A stretch of 64,000 nt of DNA, from contig CAVRGR010000007.1 of the NCBI GenBank assembly GCA_963720775.1, positions 744,001-808,000 on the forward strand, read 5' to 3'. The translations under genes were made by a program, and so were the position numbers. Under the pieces are notes generated by a model. It did no database searches, was not told the origin of the DNA, and saw only the letters and a list, made by a program, of their open reading frames with translations. The stretch is from JAENVT01 sp963720775. GTDB taxonomy: Bacteria; Actinomycetota; Acidimicrobiia; Acidimicrobiales; Ilumatobacteraceae. This document shows positions 48,544 through 56,253 of the stretch, piece after piece (position 1 is the stretch's first letter; each line of letters begins with the position of its first letter).

Positions 48544-49009
48544 TCAAGTACCACGCGGTAGCGCCGCGAGCCCGCGGCGCAGGTGAGTGCCGACGGTGCC
48601 GGCGTCGATGCCGAGTTCGTTGGCGGTCTGTTCTGCGGACAAGCCCAGCAAGACTCGCAAGGCGACCGCCTCGCGTTGGCGTTCGGGAAGGTTCCGCACG
48701 GCAGCCAGAAGCGCTGGATCAGTCATGTCGACCACACCAACGGGCTCGCGCCGCTGTCGAATGCGCTGCACTCGCTGTGATGACCTCCACCGGTCTCTAT
48801 GGAGGTTCAGCGCTGTTCGAACAACCCGAGCCTCCGGCGAACGGATGCGTCGCCACTTCCCCCCAATTGATCAGCGCTCGGGTAAACGCCTCTGACAACA
48901 GATCGTCGGCCTCGGCCGAACTGCCCACGGTAACGAGAACGGCACGTAAGCACGCATCCTTAGACGCATGGTAGAACGCCTCGAAGCCGCCAGGTACGTG
49001 TCCTGACAC
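48544..49009 (-). pseudogene. Frameshifted ECF sigma factor
   Basis: From GTG 49009: GGFEAFYHASKDACLRAVLV and SSAEADDLLSEAFTRALINW are sigma region 2. A shift near 48838 is needed to reach EARVVRTALNLHRDRWRSSQ, the linker. Region 4 is AAVRNLPERQREAVALRVLL then GLSAEQTANELGIDAGTVGT. All conserved parts exist but in two frames, so no full-length sigma factor is made. It precedes the eroded anti-sigma-like gene, a decayed sigma/anti-sigma operon. Confidence 0.75.
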
Positions 49010-49202
49010 AATCTGTCTACGTTCCAGATAGCGAGTCGCGCGTACACGATCACAGAATTCTTGCCAGCCACGGCGTCACATGCCCCATCAGACGGGTGGC
49101 CTCCACGCCCTGCCAATTTCAAATCGACCGATGAAGGTCGTCGGCAGGATCAGACGGACGCACCCGGAAACTGTTCGTTTGGAACCAACCGTCGGCACCT
49201 CT

Positions 49203-49295
49203 CGAACTAGCGCATCACCGCCGCTCGGCGCTAGCTGTTCTGTGCGCGTGATCGTGCTTGCACCGGCCCGCCGGAGCGGGCACTATGCGCTACTT
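49203..49295 (-). repeat. Dispersed repeat, copy G (near full length)
   Basis: The complement runs GTAGCGCATAGTGCCCGCTC, GCAAGCACGATCACGCGCAC, AGAACAGCTAGCGCCG. On the plus strand GGAGCGGGCACTATGCGC forms the start of the next gene, identical to copy A. Confidence 0.8.
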
Positions 49296-49734
49296 GGCGA
49301 CCGGACCCATCCAACCGCAGGAAGGACCTATCGTCTTCCGGCCTTCACCCCTGCGAGCAGTTTTCCCCGGTGGTGTCATGCTCGTGGCAGGACTCGCCGC
49401 CATTGTCCTGCGCCCCGGGTCGATTGTCGCACTGCTCGCCGGGACTCGTCTGTTCCCTCGCCGCCGCAGCATTCATTGTCTTGTGCTTCGTGGTGCGAGA
49501 TCGAGGTCAATGCGGGCGTTGTCCAGGTGCGGTCGGCCCAACGGGACCCGCCGATTTCTACGAGAGGTTTCGAGGGTCGAGGGTGACTCCACGGACATGG
49601 GCCGGTTCGGAGGTCGTTCACGCGGACTGCAATTCACCGGACCGGGGTCTGCCAAGGCGTTTGTCCCGCTGTTGTTCTTCGACAAGAAGCGGGCGGCTTC
49701 GCTAGAGCGGACTGTCCGCTCGGCGCTCGAATAG
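49285..49734 (+). pseudogene. Frameshifted small membrane protein gene
   Basis: Starts at ATG 49285 inside repeat copy G: MRYLATGPIQPQEGPIVFRP, then VMLVAGLAAIVLRPGSIVAL (first helix). Another frame gives VCSLAAAAFIVLCFVVRDR (second helix), a third gives EIEVNAGVVQVRSAQRDPPI, and the original frame returns with GLQFTGPGSAKAFVPLLFFD and KKRAASLERTVRSALE. Two helices followed by a beta-rich tail resemble a bacterial PH-like membrane protein. At least three shifts. Confidence 0.5.
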
Positions 49735-49747
49735 TTGTCCAGCCCGT

Positions 49748-49792
49748 TACGGGTGCGCTCACGCAGATCTGCGTCGATCCGCGCTCGTCGTT
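49748..49792 (-). repeat. Dispersed repeat, copy P (3' half)
   Basis: The complement reads GAACGACGAGCGCGGATCG then ACGCAGATCTGCGT. It shares the ACGCAGATCTG variant with copy F at 17298. Confidence 0.7.
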
Positions 49793-49849
49793 CTACGCCG
49801 TAGTGAGGCCTTGCGTTGGCGGGCCTGAGTGGGCATCCTGCTCGACTGC

Positions 49850-50779
49850 TCAGTTAGCGAGGAACATCTCGCCAGTGCCGTCGGGTCCGCTCAGCCGCAG
49901 AGCTCGCTCAGTGATCTGGTACGTGGTGGTTCCTTGGAACAGTCCGATGAGGATCTGTTCCTCAGTGGCTTGCGAGGGGTTGCTGCCACACGGTGGCGGC
50001 ACGGGAGATGTCATCGTGAACGCGATGGCATCGCCGGTCACCGTGTAGCGCCCCGTGGACGTGGCGGTGCAACCCTCGTAGCTCCAGGTGGCATCGGGGA
50101 GCAGCACGAGACCCTGGCGCAGCCCGCTGAATCCGGCGACCTGAGGCGTGAAATACCCGTTCGTCATCGCACCGCGTCTCGATAAGTAGCACAGCGAACT
50201 GCTCATCGAGACGCAACGTGAGCTTCGGGTCTGTCAGCACCAGCGTGGTGCCCTCGATCGTGATCGTGGGACCGGCCACCAACATGGCGACGATGGCGTC
50301 GTCTTGTTGCATGCGTGCCGGGTCGCAACCCATCTCGGTACGCGAGAGTTCACTGACGACAAGGCGACCATTGATGATGCTGGCCGTGCCCTCCCCACTG
50401 TTGCATCCGTAGGACGCCTGAAGCGTGCCATCGGCCTCCAATCGGAACCGGACCGGTGCTACCGGTCCTGCGCCCTGGAACTGACGCCCGGCCAGCGCAG
50501 ACAGCGTCGCCTCGCTCAAACCCACTGACGCGACCGTCGTCGACTGTGCCGATGTGGTCGTTGCCACAGACGGGTTCGCCGTAACCGTCGAAGTCGCCGA
50601 CACCGCCGACGTCACCGAGGACGAAACGGCGACAGTGGGCCTCAGCGACGGTCCTGTCCGCTCAGCTCGACACTCGTGCCGGCAACCGACGAACCACACC
50701 CTCCTACGCTGATCGCGGCGACGGCCGCCACCAGCCGCCAGCACCTCCCGCGCGAACTGGACCTCAACACGCCGGTCAC
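49850..50779 (-). pseudogene. Frameshifted secreted META/HslJ-like lipoprotein gene
   Basis: GTG 50779 begins a lipoprotein signal (WRLVAAVAAISVGGCGSSVA). A shift near 50640 leads to a Thr/Val-rich linker (TSAVSATSTVTANPSVATTT) and a first domain, LSALAGRQFQGAGPVAPVRF, GTLQASYGCNSGEGTASIIN. A shift near 50180 gives a second copy, TNGYFTPQVAGFSGLRQGLV, SYEGCTATSTGRYTVTGDAI. The G-C-N/T-x-G-x-Y-x-V pattern is that of META (HslJ-like) domains. Two shifts. Confidence 0.6.
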
Positions 50780-51043
50780 ATCAGTGCCCTGGCGACGAAC
50801 GAGCCGAAGCCCTCTAGCCAAGACGGACCTCGTTCCCGTCGGTCGACCATGACCACAGCATGACACCTCCGCCTCCAACCGAGACACCGTCAAGAGTGCC
50901 GCCATCACCGACGGCATGCCGCCATGCTGTGCATGGTTGCCGGATGGCACGCCGTGGACTGGTCTGCTTGCGCGAGCAAGCACCCGCCACGCAAGATGAG
51001 CCTGCAAGTAGCGGCGAACTGCCGATCGGCGCTCGTCGGATGA

Positions 51044-51601
51044 CTAGGTATCGCTCGGTCCTTGTGGTGGTGCCTGGCCGGGGCAGGGTGTTCCGAGCCC
51101 GATGGTGACGTGACGCTCATCGGTCCCAGATCGCACGATCAGATCGGCACACATCGTCTCGGCGACCCAATAGCCGCCGGGCAGCCACATCCACTCGTCG
51201 GGCACGCTGGGACACACGGGATCGGTCACCCGCCAGGCCCGCTTGTCCCAACCGATCGACAACCGGCCACGCAACTGCTCAGGCACGACGAGTTCGAAGT
51301 CGTGCCCTGGTCGGTACATCAGTCCGGTCTTGGCGAACAGGCGCCCGGCGGGGTCGGTGGGAGACTGCTGCAAACCGGTTTGGAGTGCGCTCGGGTACCT
51401 CTCACTCGTTGGCAGGGCGACGGCATCGAAGAAGACCGTGAAATCCGGCGGTGGCTGTTGCGGGTCGGCACGGAACCTGTCGCAGATCAACTCGGCTGAC
51501 TCGAGCACAGGTGACGACTCGTCGGGCTGTGTTGCGGTGTTCGAGCATCCACCAAGCAGCGCGACGACCACACACACGGGCAACACCCGGTCACTCACCA
51601 C
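51044..51601 (-). CDS. Putative lipoprotein, intact
   Basis: A 185-residue protein from GTG 51601. MVSDRVLPVCVVVALLGGCS is a short lipoprotein signal with lipobox LLGGC. Four further Cys (ELICDRF, DPVCPSVP, ETMCADLI, GTPCPGQ) suggest two disulfides. AWRVTDPVCPSVPDEWMWLP and GYWVAETMCADLIVRSGTDE are the conserved-looking core. No family was recognised. It is one of the few unbroken genes in the island. Confidence 0.6.
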   Translation of the reverse strand: MVSDRVLPVCVVVALLGGCSNTATQPDESSPVLESAELICDRFRADPQQPPPDFTVFFDAVALPTSERYPSALQTGLQQSPTDPAGRLFAKTGLMYRPGHDFELVVPEQLRGRLSIGWDKRAWRVTDPVCPSVPDEWMWLPGGYWVAETMCADLIVRSGTDERHVTIGLGTPCPGQAPPQGPSDT

Positions 51602-51645
51602 CGATAGACACTACGACGACGGCGCACGTTCCCTCCTTCGCCGCG

Positions 51646-51682
51646 CCTAGCGCAGATCTGTAGATCGGAGCGGCATCAGCTC
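51646..51682 (-). repeat. Dispersed repeat, copy M (3' end)
   Basis: The complement reads CGATCTACAGATCTGCGCTA, matching GATCGACAGATCTGGCGC of copy C. Confidence 0.55.
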
Positions 51683-51843
51683 ACGTCGATTGCTCTCGCC
51701 CGGGGAGTCGTGAGATGAATGAGAGTCGTCGGTCTCGTCATCGAACCAGGCCGTCGCCTTCAATGCGGGCGGTCGCGAAGTGTCGAGCAGTGAAGCTCGA
51801 ACCAGTCCTACGTGGGAACCTGGTGGAGTAGTTGGGGGTCGTC

Positions 51844-52363
51844 ATGGGTGTGGAGGCTGAGCGATTGCGAGCGGCGGGGATCGACCCACTGTTATCGGCT
51901 GCGACGACTCGTTCGACAGAGCGACGAACTGGCAGAGCTCTATCGTGAGCATGCTCCACGTCTGATCCGAGTTGCATCTGCGATCACGTTGAACCTGTCG
52001 CTCGCCGAGGACGTCACTCAAGATGCGTTTGTCGGTTTGCAGCGACGCTTCGACACCGTCGATCGCCCTGTTGCGTACTTGCAGCGTTCGGTCGTGAATC
52101 TCAGTTTGAAGGTGTTGCGGCGACGCAAGGTCGTCGAGCGTTATCCAGCCCCAGCCGCTGGGGTGTCGTTGGAGCCCGAGATCGCTGAAGCATGGGACGC
52201 GGTGGTTCGGCTACCGCCGCGACAGCGTGTTGTTGTCGCGCTGCGGTACTGGGACGACCTCAGCGAAGCTGAAATCGTCGATTTCCTGGGTTGGCCGGCC
52301 GGAACTGTCAAGTCGACGCTGCATAGGGCGTTGAAGCGCCTCAAGGAGGAGATCGATCCATGA
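51844..52363 (+). pseudogene. ECF sigma factor with a frameshift near its N-terminus
   Basis: From ATG 51844 the frame reads MGVEAERLRAAGIDPLLSAA and stops after 34 codons. In the next frame the sigma domains are unbroken: DELAELYREHAPRLIRVASA, LAEDVTQDAFVGLQRRF (region 2) and VRLPPRQRVVVALRYWDDLS, AEIVDFLGWPAGTVKSTLHR (region 4). No start codon suits the second frame except improbable upstream GTGs, so a one-base shift near 51930 is likely. GGAACC 19 bases before CGTC upstream (51815-51843) may be its own ECF-type promoter. ATGA overlap with the next gene. Confidence 0.65.
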
Positions 52364-53476
52364 CCGCCTACACGGATTCGGCGGCGGAGGACCGCATCCG
52401 CACCGCCTTCCAAGAGATGATGCCAGTCATCTTGGGCGTACGCGACCTCGGGAACCTGACGGAGACCGTCGACGATCCTGCAGATTTCCTTGCGTATGAA
52501 CTGGACGTCGGCTTCATGGCCGGCGGCGATCGGCGTCGCCGTAGGCCAGCGATGGTCGCCGCGTTGGCATCGTGTGTGGTGTTGGTCGTCGGCGGCATCG
52601 TCCTGTTCAGTCGGCGAGTAGCAGAAGTCGACGAGACTCCCGCGGCAACCACGCCCTCCGAACGCGAACGTCTTGCTGCTCCCGCCGGACCCTGTCACTG
52701 CGAACGAACTCGACCAGGCCACCCCGAGCAGTTGGAGCTCCGCAGTACAGAACCCGGGTGGGCAAGTGCTGGGAATCAATGTCTCGCCGAACTTTCTTCA
52801 AGCGGATCTTCCGACCGATGCAGAGGTCCGCACGATCGGCGGGCTGACGGTGTACAGGCTGGTCGAAGACGGAAATCAAGAACCTACTTCGCACAACCGA
52901 ACTGCGCCGCGCTGAACGTCACGACGCCCGCAACGATCCCGCCCTGGGATACTTCGGTCACGGACCTCCTAGCCGGGCTCACCATGAACTCAGGTGAAAT
53001 GACCGTCAAGCTCCCGGCCGGCTGGAAGGAGCTGGCCACCGGACCCCAACTCGAGAATTTCAACACAGCGTTCACCCACACCATCGGCACCTCGGCACGC
53101 GAGATGCGCCTCTTTCAGAGTCGCAACGCCAGCGTCGCGCAATTCCTGTCGGAGACATACCGTGGGACGGCGGCACCGATCACGTTCGGCCGGTCTCCAG
53201 CATGGGTCGTGCACAGCAACGACTCACTAGCAATGGAACTACCTGATCTGGTCGACCGGGACCACAGCGGCAATGCTCGGCGGCCAAGCGATCAGCGATG
53301 CTGACCTCATGGCAACGGCGCAATCGCTTGTCGCGACCACTCAGGACGAATGGACCAAACGGGTCAACGCCTCACTACCGACCGCCGACCCCGCCACGAT
53401 CACGGCAACGACCGTGCTCGCTGCAACGATCGGTGACCAATCTGGGTGCGGCACGAGGTCCATTAGGTTCAGCTGA
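52360..53476 (+). pseudogene. Eroded membrane anti-sigma-like gene paired with the ECF factor
   Basis: From ATG 52360: TAYTDSAAEDRIRTAFQEMM and one helix (VAALASCVVLVVGGIVLF). A second frame holds LLPPDPVTANELDQATPSSW and VLGINVSPNFLQADLPTDAE. The first frame resumes with NVTTPATIPPWDTSVTDLLA and SREMRLFQSRNASVA-like text. A third frame ends it (DLMATAQSLVATTQDEWTKR). At least three shifts. Coupled by ATGA to the sigma gene, it has the one-TM, cytosolic-N layout of anti-sigma factors of ECF systems. Confidence 0.65.
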
Positions 53477-53658
53477 CGATCGACAGCCGGGGCGCGCCTC
53501 GATGAGAGAAACGACCCGCTGCGGCGTGACCGTGACAGCCCATTGTCGTCCCACCGGGGCACGGGGCGCCACGCCTCTGCTGACCGGATACGCACCGGCA
53601 TTGCTCACCAGGAGACTCAAAGACCACCCCCGCCAACCTAGACGCCATTGGTCACGCT

Positions 53659-53690
53659 CGACGCAGCGCAGATCTGCCGATCCGCGCCGT
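53659..53690 (-). repeat. Dispersed repeat, copy N (3' end)
   Basis: The complement reads CGGCGCGGATCGGCAGATCT then GCGC, matching the right end of the element. Confidence 0.6.
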
Positions 53691-53705
53691 ATAGGTGAGG
53701 TGCTG

Positions 53706-54251
53706 TCAGGCGGGGAGGACTCGACGAAGGGTGGTGCGTTCGCTGATGCGGGCACCGGACAGGAGCAGAACGTCTTCAGCGAAGAACGCAGCGCCCACCG
53801 GCGTTTCGGCACGGCCGCAGACCGCTCCGCTCTCAAGCCCGACAACATGCCATCGCCACGGGCTGCCGGACTGCAACTCATCGCCGGGTTCGCAGGTTCC
53901 TGAATGGGTGGTGGCCCACCTGTGGTCGACGAGCCCAAGCACGATCACGTTGCCGATTCTGACGTCGGCACGCCAGCAGTTCGCACCCATCCACATCGGA
54001 CCGAGCGCGTATGGATGGGGAACTCCGGGATCCGATTCGGGACCGACAGGCGGTTGCAGCGTTCCGATGCCACGGTCGCGTTGCCAACCGAGCCCGAGCA
54101 GAGCGTCGTCATCGAGTCGAAACTTCGGGACGGTCGGAGACAGCCACTCACCTTCAGGGAGCACGGTGAACGTGTGTCGTGGTACGCCAGAGCTCACGAA
54201 CAACTCGAGGTCGACGAGTGCGAGGTCCACGTAGTCCCCGTCGGTGGTCAC
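53706..54251 (-). CDS. Hypothetical protein (181 aa), intact
   Basis: From GTG 54251 (ACC ACC GAC follow). DYVDLALVDLELFVSSGVPR, TFTVLPEGEWLSPTVPKF and GIGTLQPPVGPESDPGVPHP are Pro- and acid-rich; NVIVLGLVDHRWATTHSG and FFAEDVLLLSGARISER look folded. No signal peptide, TM or known motif. Its first 98 bases are overlapped by the tail of the next gene because that gene lost its stop. Function unknown. Confidence 0.5.
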   Translation of the reverse strand: MTTDGDYVDLALVDLELFVSSGVPRHTFTVLPEGEWLSPTVPKFRLDDDALLGLGWQRDRGIGTLQPPVGPESDPGVPHPYALGPMWMGANCWRADVRIGNVIVLGLVDHRWATTHSGTCEPGDELQSGSPWRWHVVGLESGAVCGRAETPVGAAFFAEDVLLLSGARISERTTLRRVLPA

Positions 54252-54573
54252 CGGCAGAGTCTCGCGCCAGACCGACGGCGTGGTCGACCCGCCCAGATCT
54301 GCCGATACGCGCTGACAGCTTCCAGGTCACTTCCCAGTCCGGGCCGAGTTCCTCTTGCAGCCGGCCGGCCAGTTCACGCGTCAAGGCCTCGTAGAGACGG
54401 TCATCCAGGTCGGGGCGAAGGTCGGAGCTCCCATAGCCGACCTGCCACCACTGCTCGATCTCGGCACGCATCTTCTCGCTCACGGGGATCTGCGAGGTCG
54501 ACGTGACCGCCTGCCCATCGACCGTTCCGAAGTACGACCCATAGTCGGGCATCAGGCTGAGACGGTGAGCCAT
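54154..54573 (-). CDS. LMPDYGSY-family protein with a repeat-derived C-terminus
   Basis: ATG 54573: MAHRLSLMPDYGSYFGTVDG, QAVTSTSQIPVSEKMRAEIE, then LYEALTRELAGRLQEELGPD and WEVTWKLSA. The first 45 residues resemble the short gene at 17813. At about 54312 the frame enters repeat copy O (giving RIGRSGRVDH) and continues through unrelated Arg-rich codons into the next gene. The native stop was probably lost when the repeat arrived. Family unknown. Confidence 0.5.
   Translation of the reverse strand: MAHRLSLMPDYGSYFGTVDGQAVTSTSQIPVSEKMRAEIEQWWQVGYGSSDLRPDLDDRLYEALTRELAGRLQEELGPDWEVTWKLSARIGRSGRVDHAVGLARDSAGDHRRGLRGPRTRRPRVVRELWRTTTHVHRAP
54290..54314 (-). repeat. Dispersed repeat, copy O (3' end)
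   Basis: The complement reads GCGCGTATCGGCAGATCTGG then GCGGG, closest to copy E. It lies inside the reading frame of the LMPDYGSY protein. Confidence 0.6.
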
Positions 54574-54662
54574 CCGACGATGCTTGCACCTCTGAATGCG
54601 TGCCGAAGACCCGCTCCGATCTGAGCCCAAGGCCGTTCCGTGCGGTCGAAGGAATACGCGGT

Positions 54663-54690
54663 CAGCGCAGAACGTGCGCCCCTAACGACG
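54663..54690 (+). repeat. Dispersed repeat, copy R (short)
   Basis: TCAGCGCAGAACGTGCGCCC keeps only the middle hairpin of the element. The surrounding 54574-54933 gap holds no gene. Confidence 0.4.
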
Positions 54691-54778
54691 CCCTCGCCCG
54701 GTTGGTGAGCGAGCGGTGTGTCAGCGGCGCCGGCCCTCGATATCGGCGCGGCGGCGGCCCTGACCGTGCACCATGCAG

Positions 54779-54809
54779 TGGTCACGGATTGGTCACAGAA
54801 TGGTCACGG
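54779..54809 (+). repeat. Inner direct repeats near attR (probable integrase arm sites)
   Basis: Three GGTCAC units. TTGGTCACAGAATGGTCACG plus G at 54789-54809 differs by one base from 42633-42653, and a further TGGTCACGG precedes it. Confidence 0.75.
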
Positions 54810-54933
54810 ATTTTCTAGAACAGGGCGATATCGGGCATCACCAGATGAACAGGGCACGGGTACAAAAGCGGGTCTGACCTGCATCTATCGATACTTGCTG
54901 ACACCAACTAACACAGGCTGACAGGGCCGGATT

Positions 54934-54961
54934 CGGGTTCGATTCCCGTCCACCTCCGCCA
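54934..54961 (+). other. attR: duplicate of the tRNA-Sec 3' end
   Basis: CGGGTTCGATTCCCG followed by TCCACCTCCGCCA, identical over 28 bases to 42560-42587. The rest of a tRNA is absent, as expected for the displaced end of an integrated island. Confidence 0.9.
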
Positions 54962-54970
54962 AATCCCTTG

Positions 54971-55019
54971 CCTGTGGAGTGTTGTGCGGCACCCTGGTGG
55001 GAGGGAAACACTCCACAGG
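54971..55019. terminator. Conserved hairpin after the monooxygenase gene
   Basis: CCTGTGGAGTGTT and AACACTCCACAGG form a perfect 13-bp stem starting three bases beyond the FMO stop codon on the minus strand. A near-identical hairpin follows the gene at 57674. Without a T-run, termination is inferred from position. Confidence 0.6.
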
Positions 55020-55021
55020 GA

Positions 55022-56248
55022 TTAGGGGGCGGTGGTGGTCTCCGTGCAGGGGACGGGCGCAGAAACCTTCCGGGCTCCGCGGGCGAGGTGCCGGCTGAGC
55101 CGGGGTGCTGCGAACTCGGCACCACAGGCGAAACGGAGCAGGGGGCCGAAGCTGAACGCGGCTGACGGCCCGATGAAGTAGAGACCCGGAACCGAGGATT
55201 GGAAGTTGCCTGACAATCGCGGGGCGCGCTCGATGCGGGTGATCGACGAGCACAGCGTTGGGTCGAGGAACGGAATTCGATCGACATCAACCTCGTATCC
55301 GGTTCCGGCGATCACGTGGTCGCAGACCACCTCGCGGTCGCCGTCAGGGCCGCTCACCGACAGTGAGATGCGGTCACCCAGATCGACCGCGGACACCACT
55401 CGAATCTTCATCTCGATGGGCACGGCATCGCCGATCTGATCGCGCACCCACCAGGTTCCGAACGGGCCGAGGTGCTTCCTGGTGAGCCGGATGCGCTTGT
55501 CGTCGGGTAGGTGACGCGCCAGCCACGGCAGGTTGGCCAGAACCCAGTTGAGCCGGCCCGGGCCGAGCGGGGTCAGTGGGTTGCCGAGTCGTTCGCGCAG
55601 CGACCGCTTCGACGGCAACTTGCCGGAGAACCATCCACCGGTGTTGCGTACGAGCACCCGTGCCGAAGCCCCATGCACAGTGAGCAGACCGGCCGCCTCG
55701 AGCGCCGATTGACCGCCGCCGATGACGGTGACGTCCATGCCCCGGAATCGCTCGTAATCGTGAATCTGCGATGTGTGACTGACACGGTTGGAGCCGATCT
55801 GCAGCTCGTTCGGAACGCGCGGAAAGTTGGCGAGACCGACGGCGCTCACGACGCGACGCGCGTCGAGCTCCTCACCCGTTGCGAGCGTGAGCCGGAATCC
55901 GTCACCGTGCCGGACAACGTGTGTGACCTGTACGTCTTCCACCTCTGGAACCAGCTCGCGTTGTGCCCACAGCCCGTACTCGGAGAACAGGGCCATGGAA
56001 CAGGGCTCGTGCGAGTCGATGTTTCGATCGCGGCAGTACTCGACGAACCGATAGCCCTTTGCCGGTGTGTAGACGTTGGTCGCGAAGTCGAACGACTTGA
56101 GGGAGATGCCCGGGGCCATGTCGAGCCAGAACCGCATCGGCGATCCGAAGATCCTGAAATCGACGCCGCGAGGCTTCAAGTGAGCGGCTAACGACAGTCC
56201 GTACGGACCGGCTCCGATGATGGCCAGGTCGGTCTGCGAGGTTGTCAT
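55022..56248 (-). CDS. FAD-dependent monooxygenase-like oxidoreductase
   Basis: A 408-residue two-dinucleotide-fold flavoprotein. LAIIGAGPYGLSLAAHLKPR is the FAD-binding G-x-G-x-x-G, and MDVTVIGGGQSALEAAGLLT is the NAD(P)H site. VICDHVIAGTGYEVD (read as CDHVIAGTGYEVDVDRIPFL) is the ATG-like motif of the lysine N-hydroxylase/FMO group. FGPLLRFACGAEFAAPRLSR ends the fold. It probably hydroxylates or oxidises a small substrate. It lies five bases after an ATP-grasp gene in the same direction, suggesting a shared biosynthetic pathway. Confidence 0.85.
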   Translation of the reverse strand: MTTSQTDLAIIGAGPYGLSLAAHLKPRGVDFRIFGSPMRFWLDMAPGISLKSFDFATNVYTPAKGYRFVEYCRDRNIDSHEPCSMALFSEYGLWAQRELVPEVEDVQVTHVVRHGDGFRLTLATGEELDARRVVSAVGLANFPRVPNELQIGSNRVSHTSQIHDYERFRGMDVTVIGGGQSALEAAGLLTVHGASARVLVRNTGGWFSGKLPSKRSLRERLGNPLTPLGPGRLNWVLANLPWLARHLPDDKRIRLTRKHLGPFGTWWVRDQIGDAVPIEMKIRVVSAVDLGDRISLSVSGPDGDREVVCDHVIAGTGYEVDVDRIPFLDPTLCSSITRIERAPRLSGNFQSSVPGLYFIGPSAAFSFGPLLRFACGAEFAAPRLSRHLARGARKVSAPVPCTETTTAP

Positions 56249-56253
56249 CTACT

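Larger units (their letters stand above)
42560..54961. mobile_element. 12.4-kb genomic island inserted at tRNA-Sec
   Basis: Bounded by a 28-bp perfect direct repeat: the tRNA-Sec 3' end (42560-42587) and a copy at 54934-54961. Just inside both ends is a 21-bp direct repeat with one mismatch (42633-42653, 54789-54809). Contents: HTH-nucleotidyltransferase/HEPN pair, a broken integrase, one intact and one broken excisionase, two eroded sigma/anti-sigma sets, lipoproteins and repeat copies. The integrase has two frameshifts, so the island is probably immobile on its own. Confidence 0.9.

Noticed and set aside
42560..54961. Island frameshifts as sequencing errors.
   Set aside because: Comparable errors are not seen in about 30 kb of core genes on both sides. 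Read data would still be needed to exclude a local coverage problem.
54971..55019. Hairpin as part of a tRNA or riboswitch.
   Set aside because: A simple perfect stem directly after a stop codon, with a near-identical copy in the same place at 57624, fits a terminator better.
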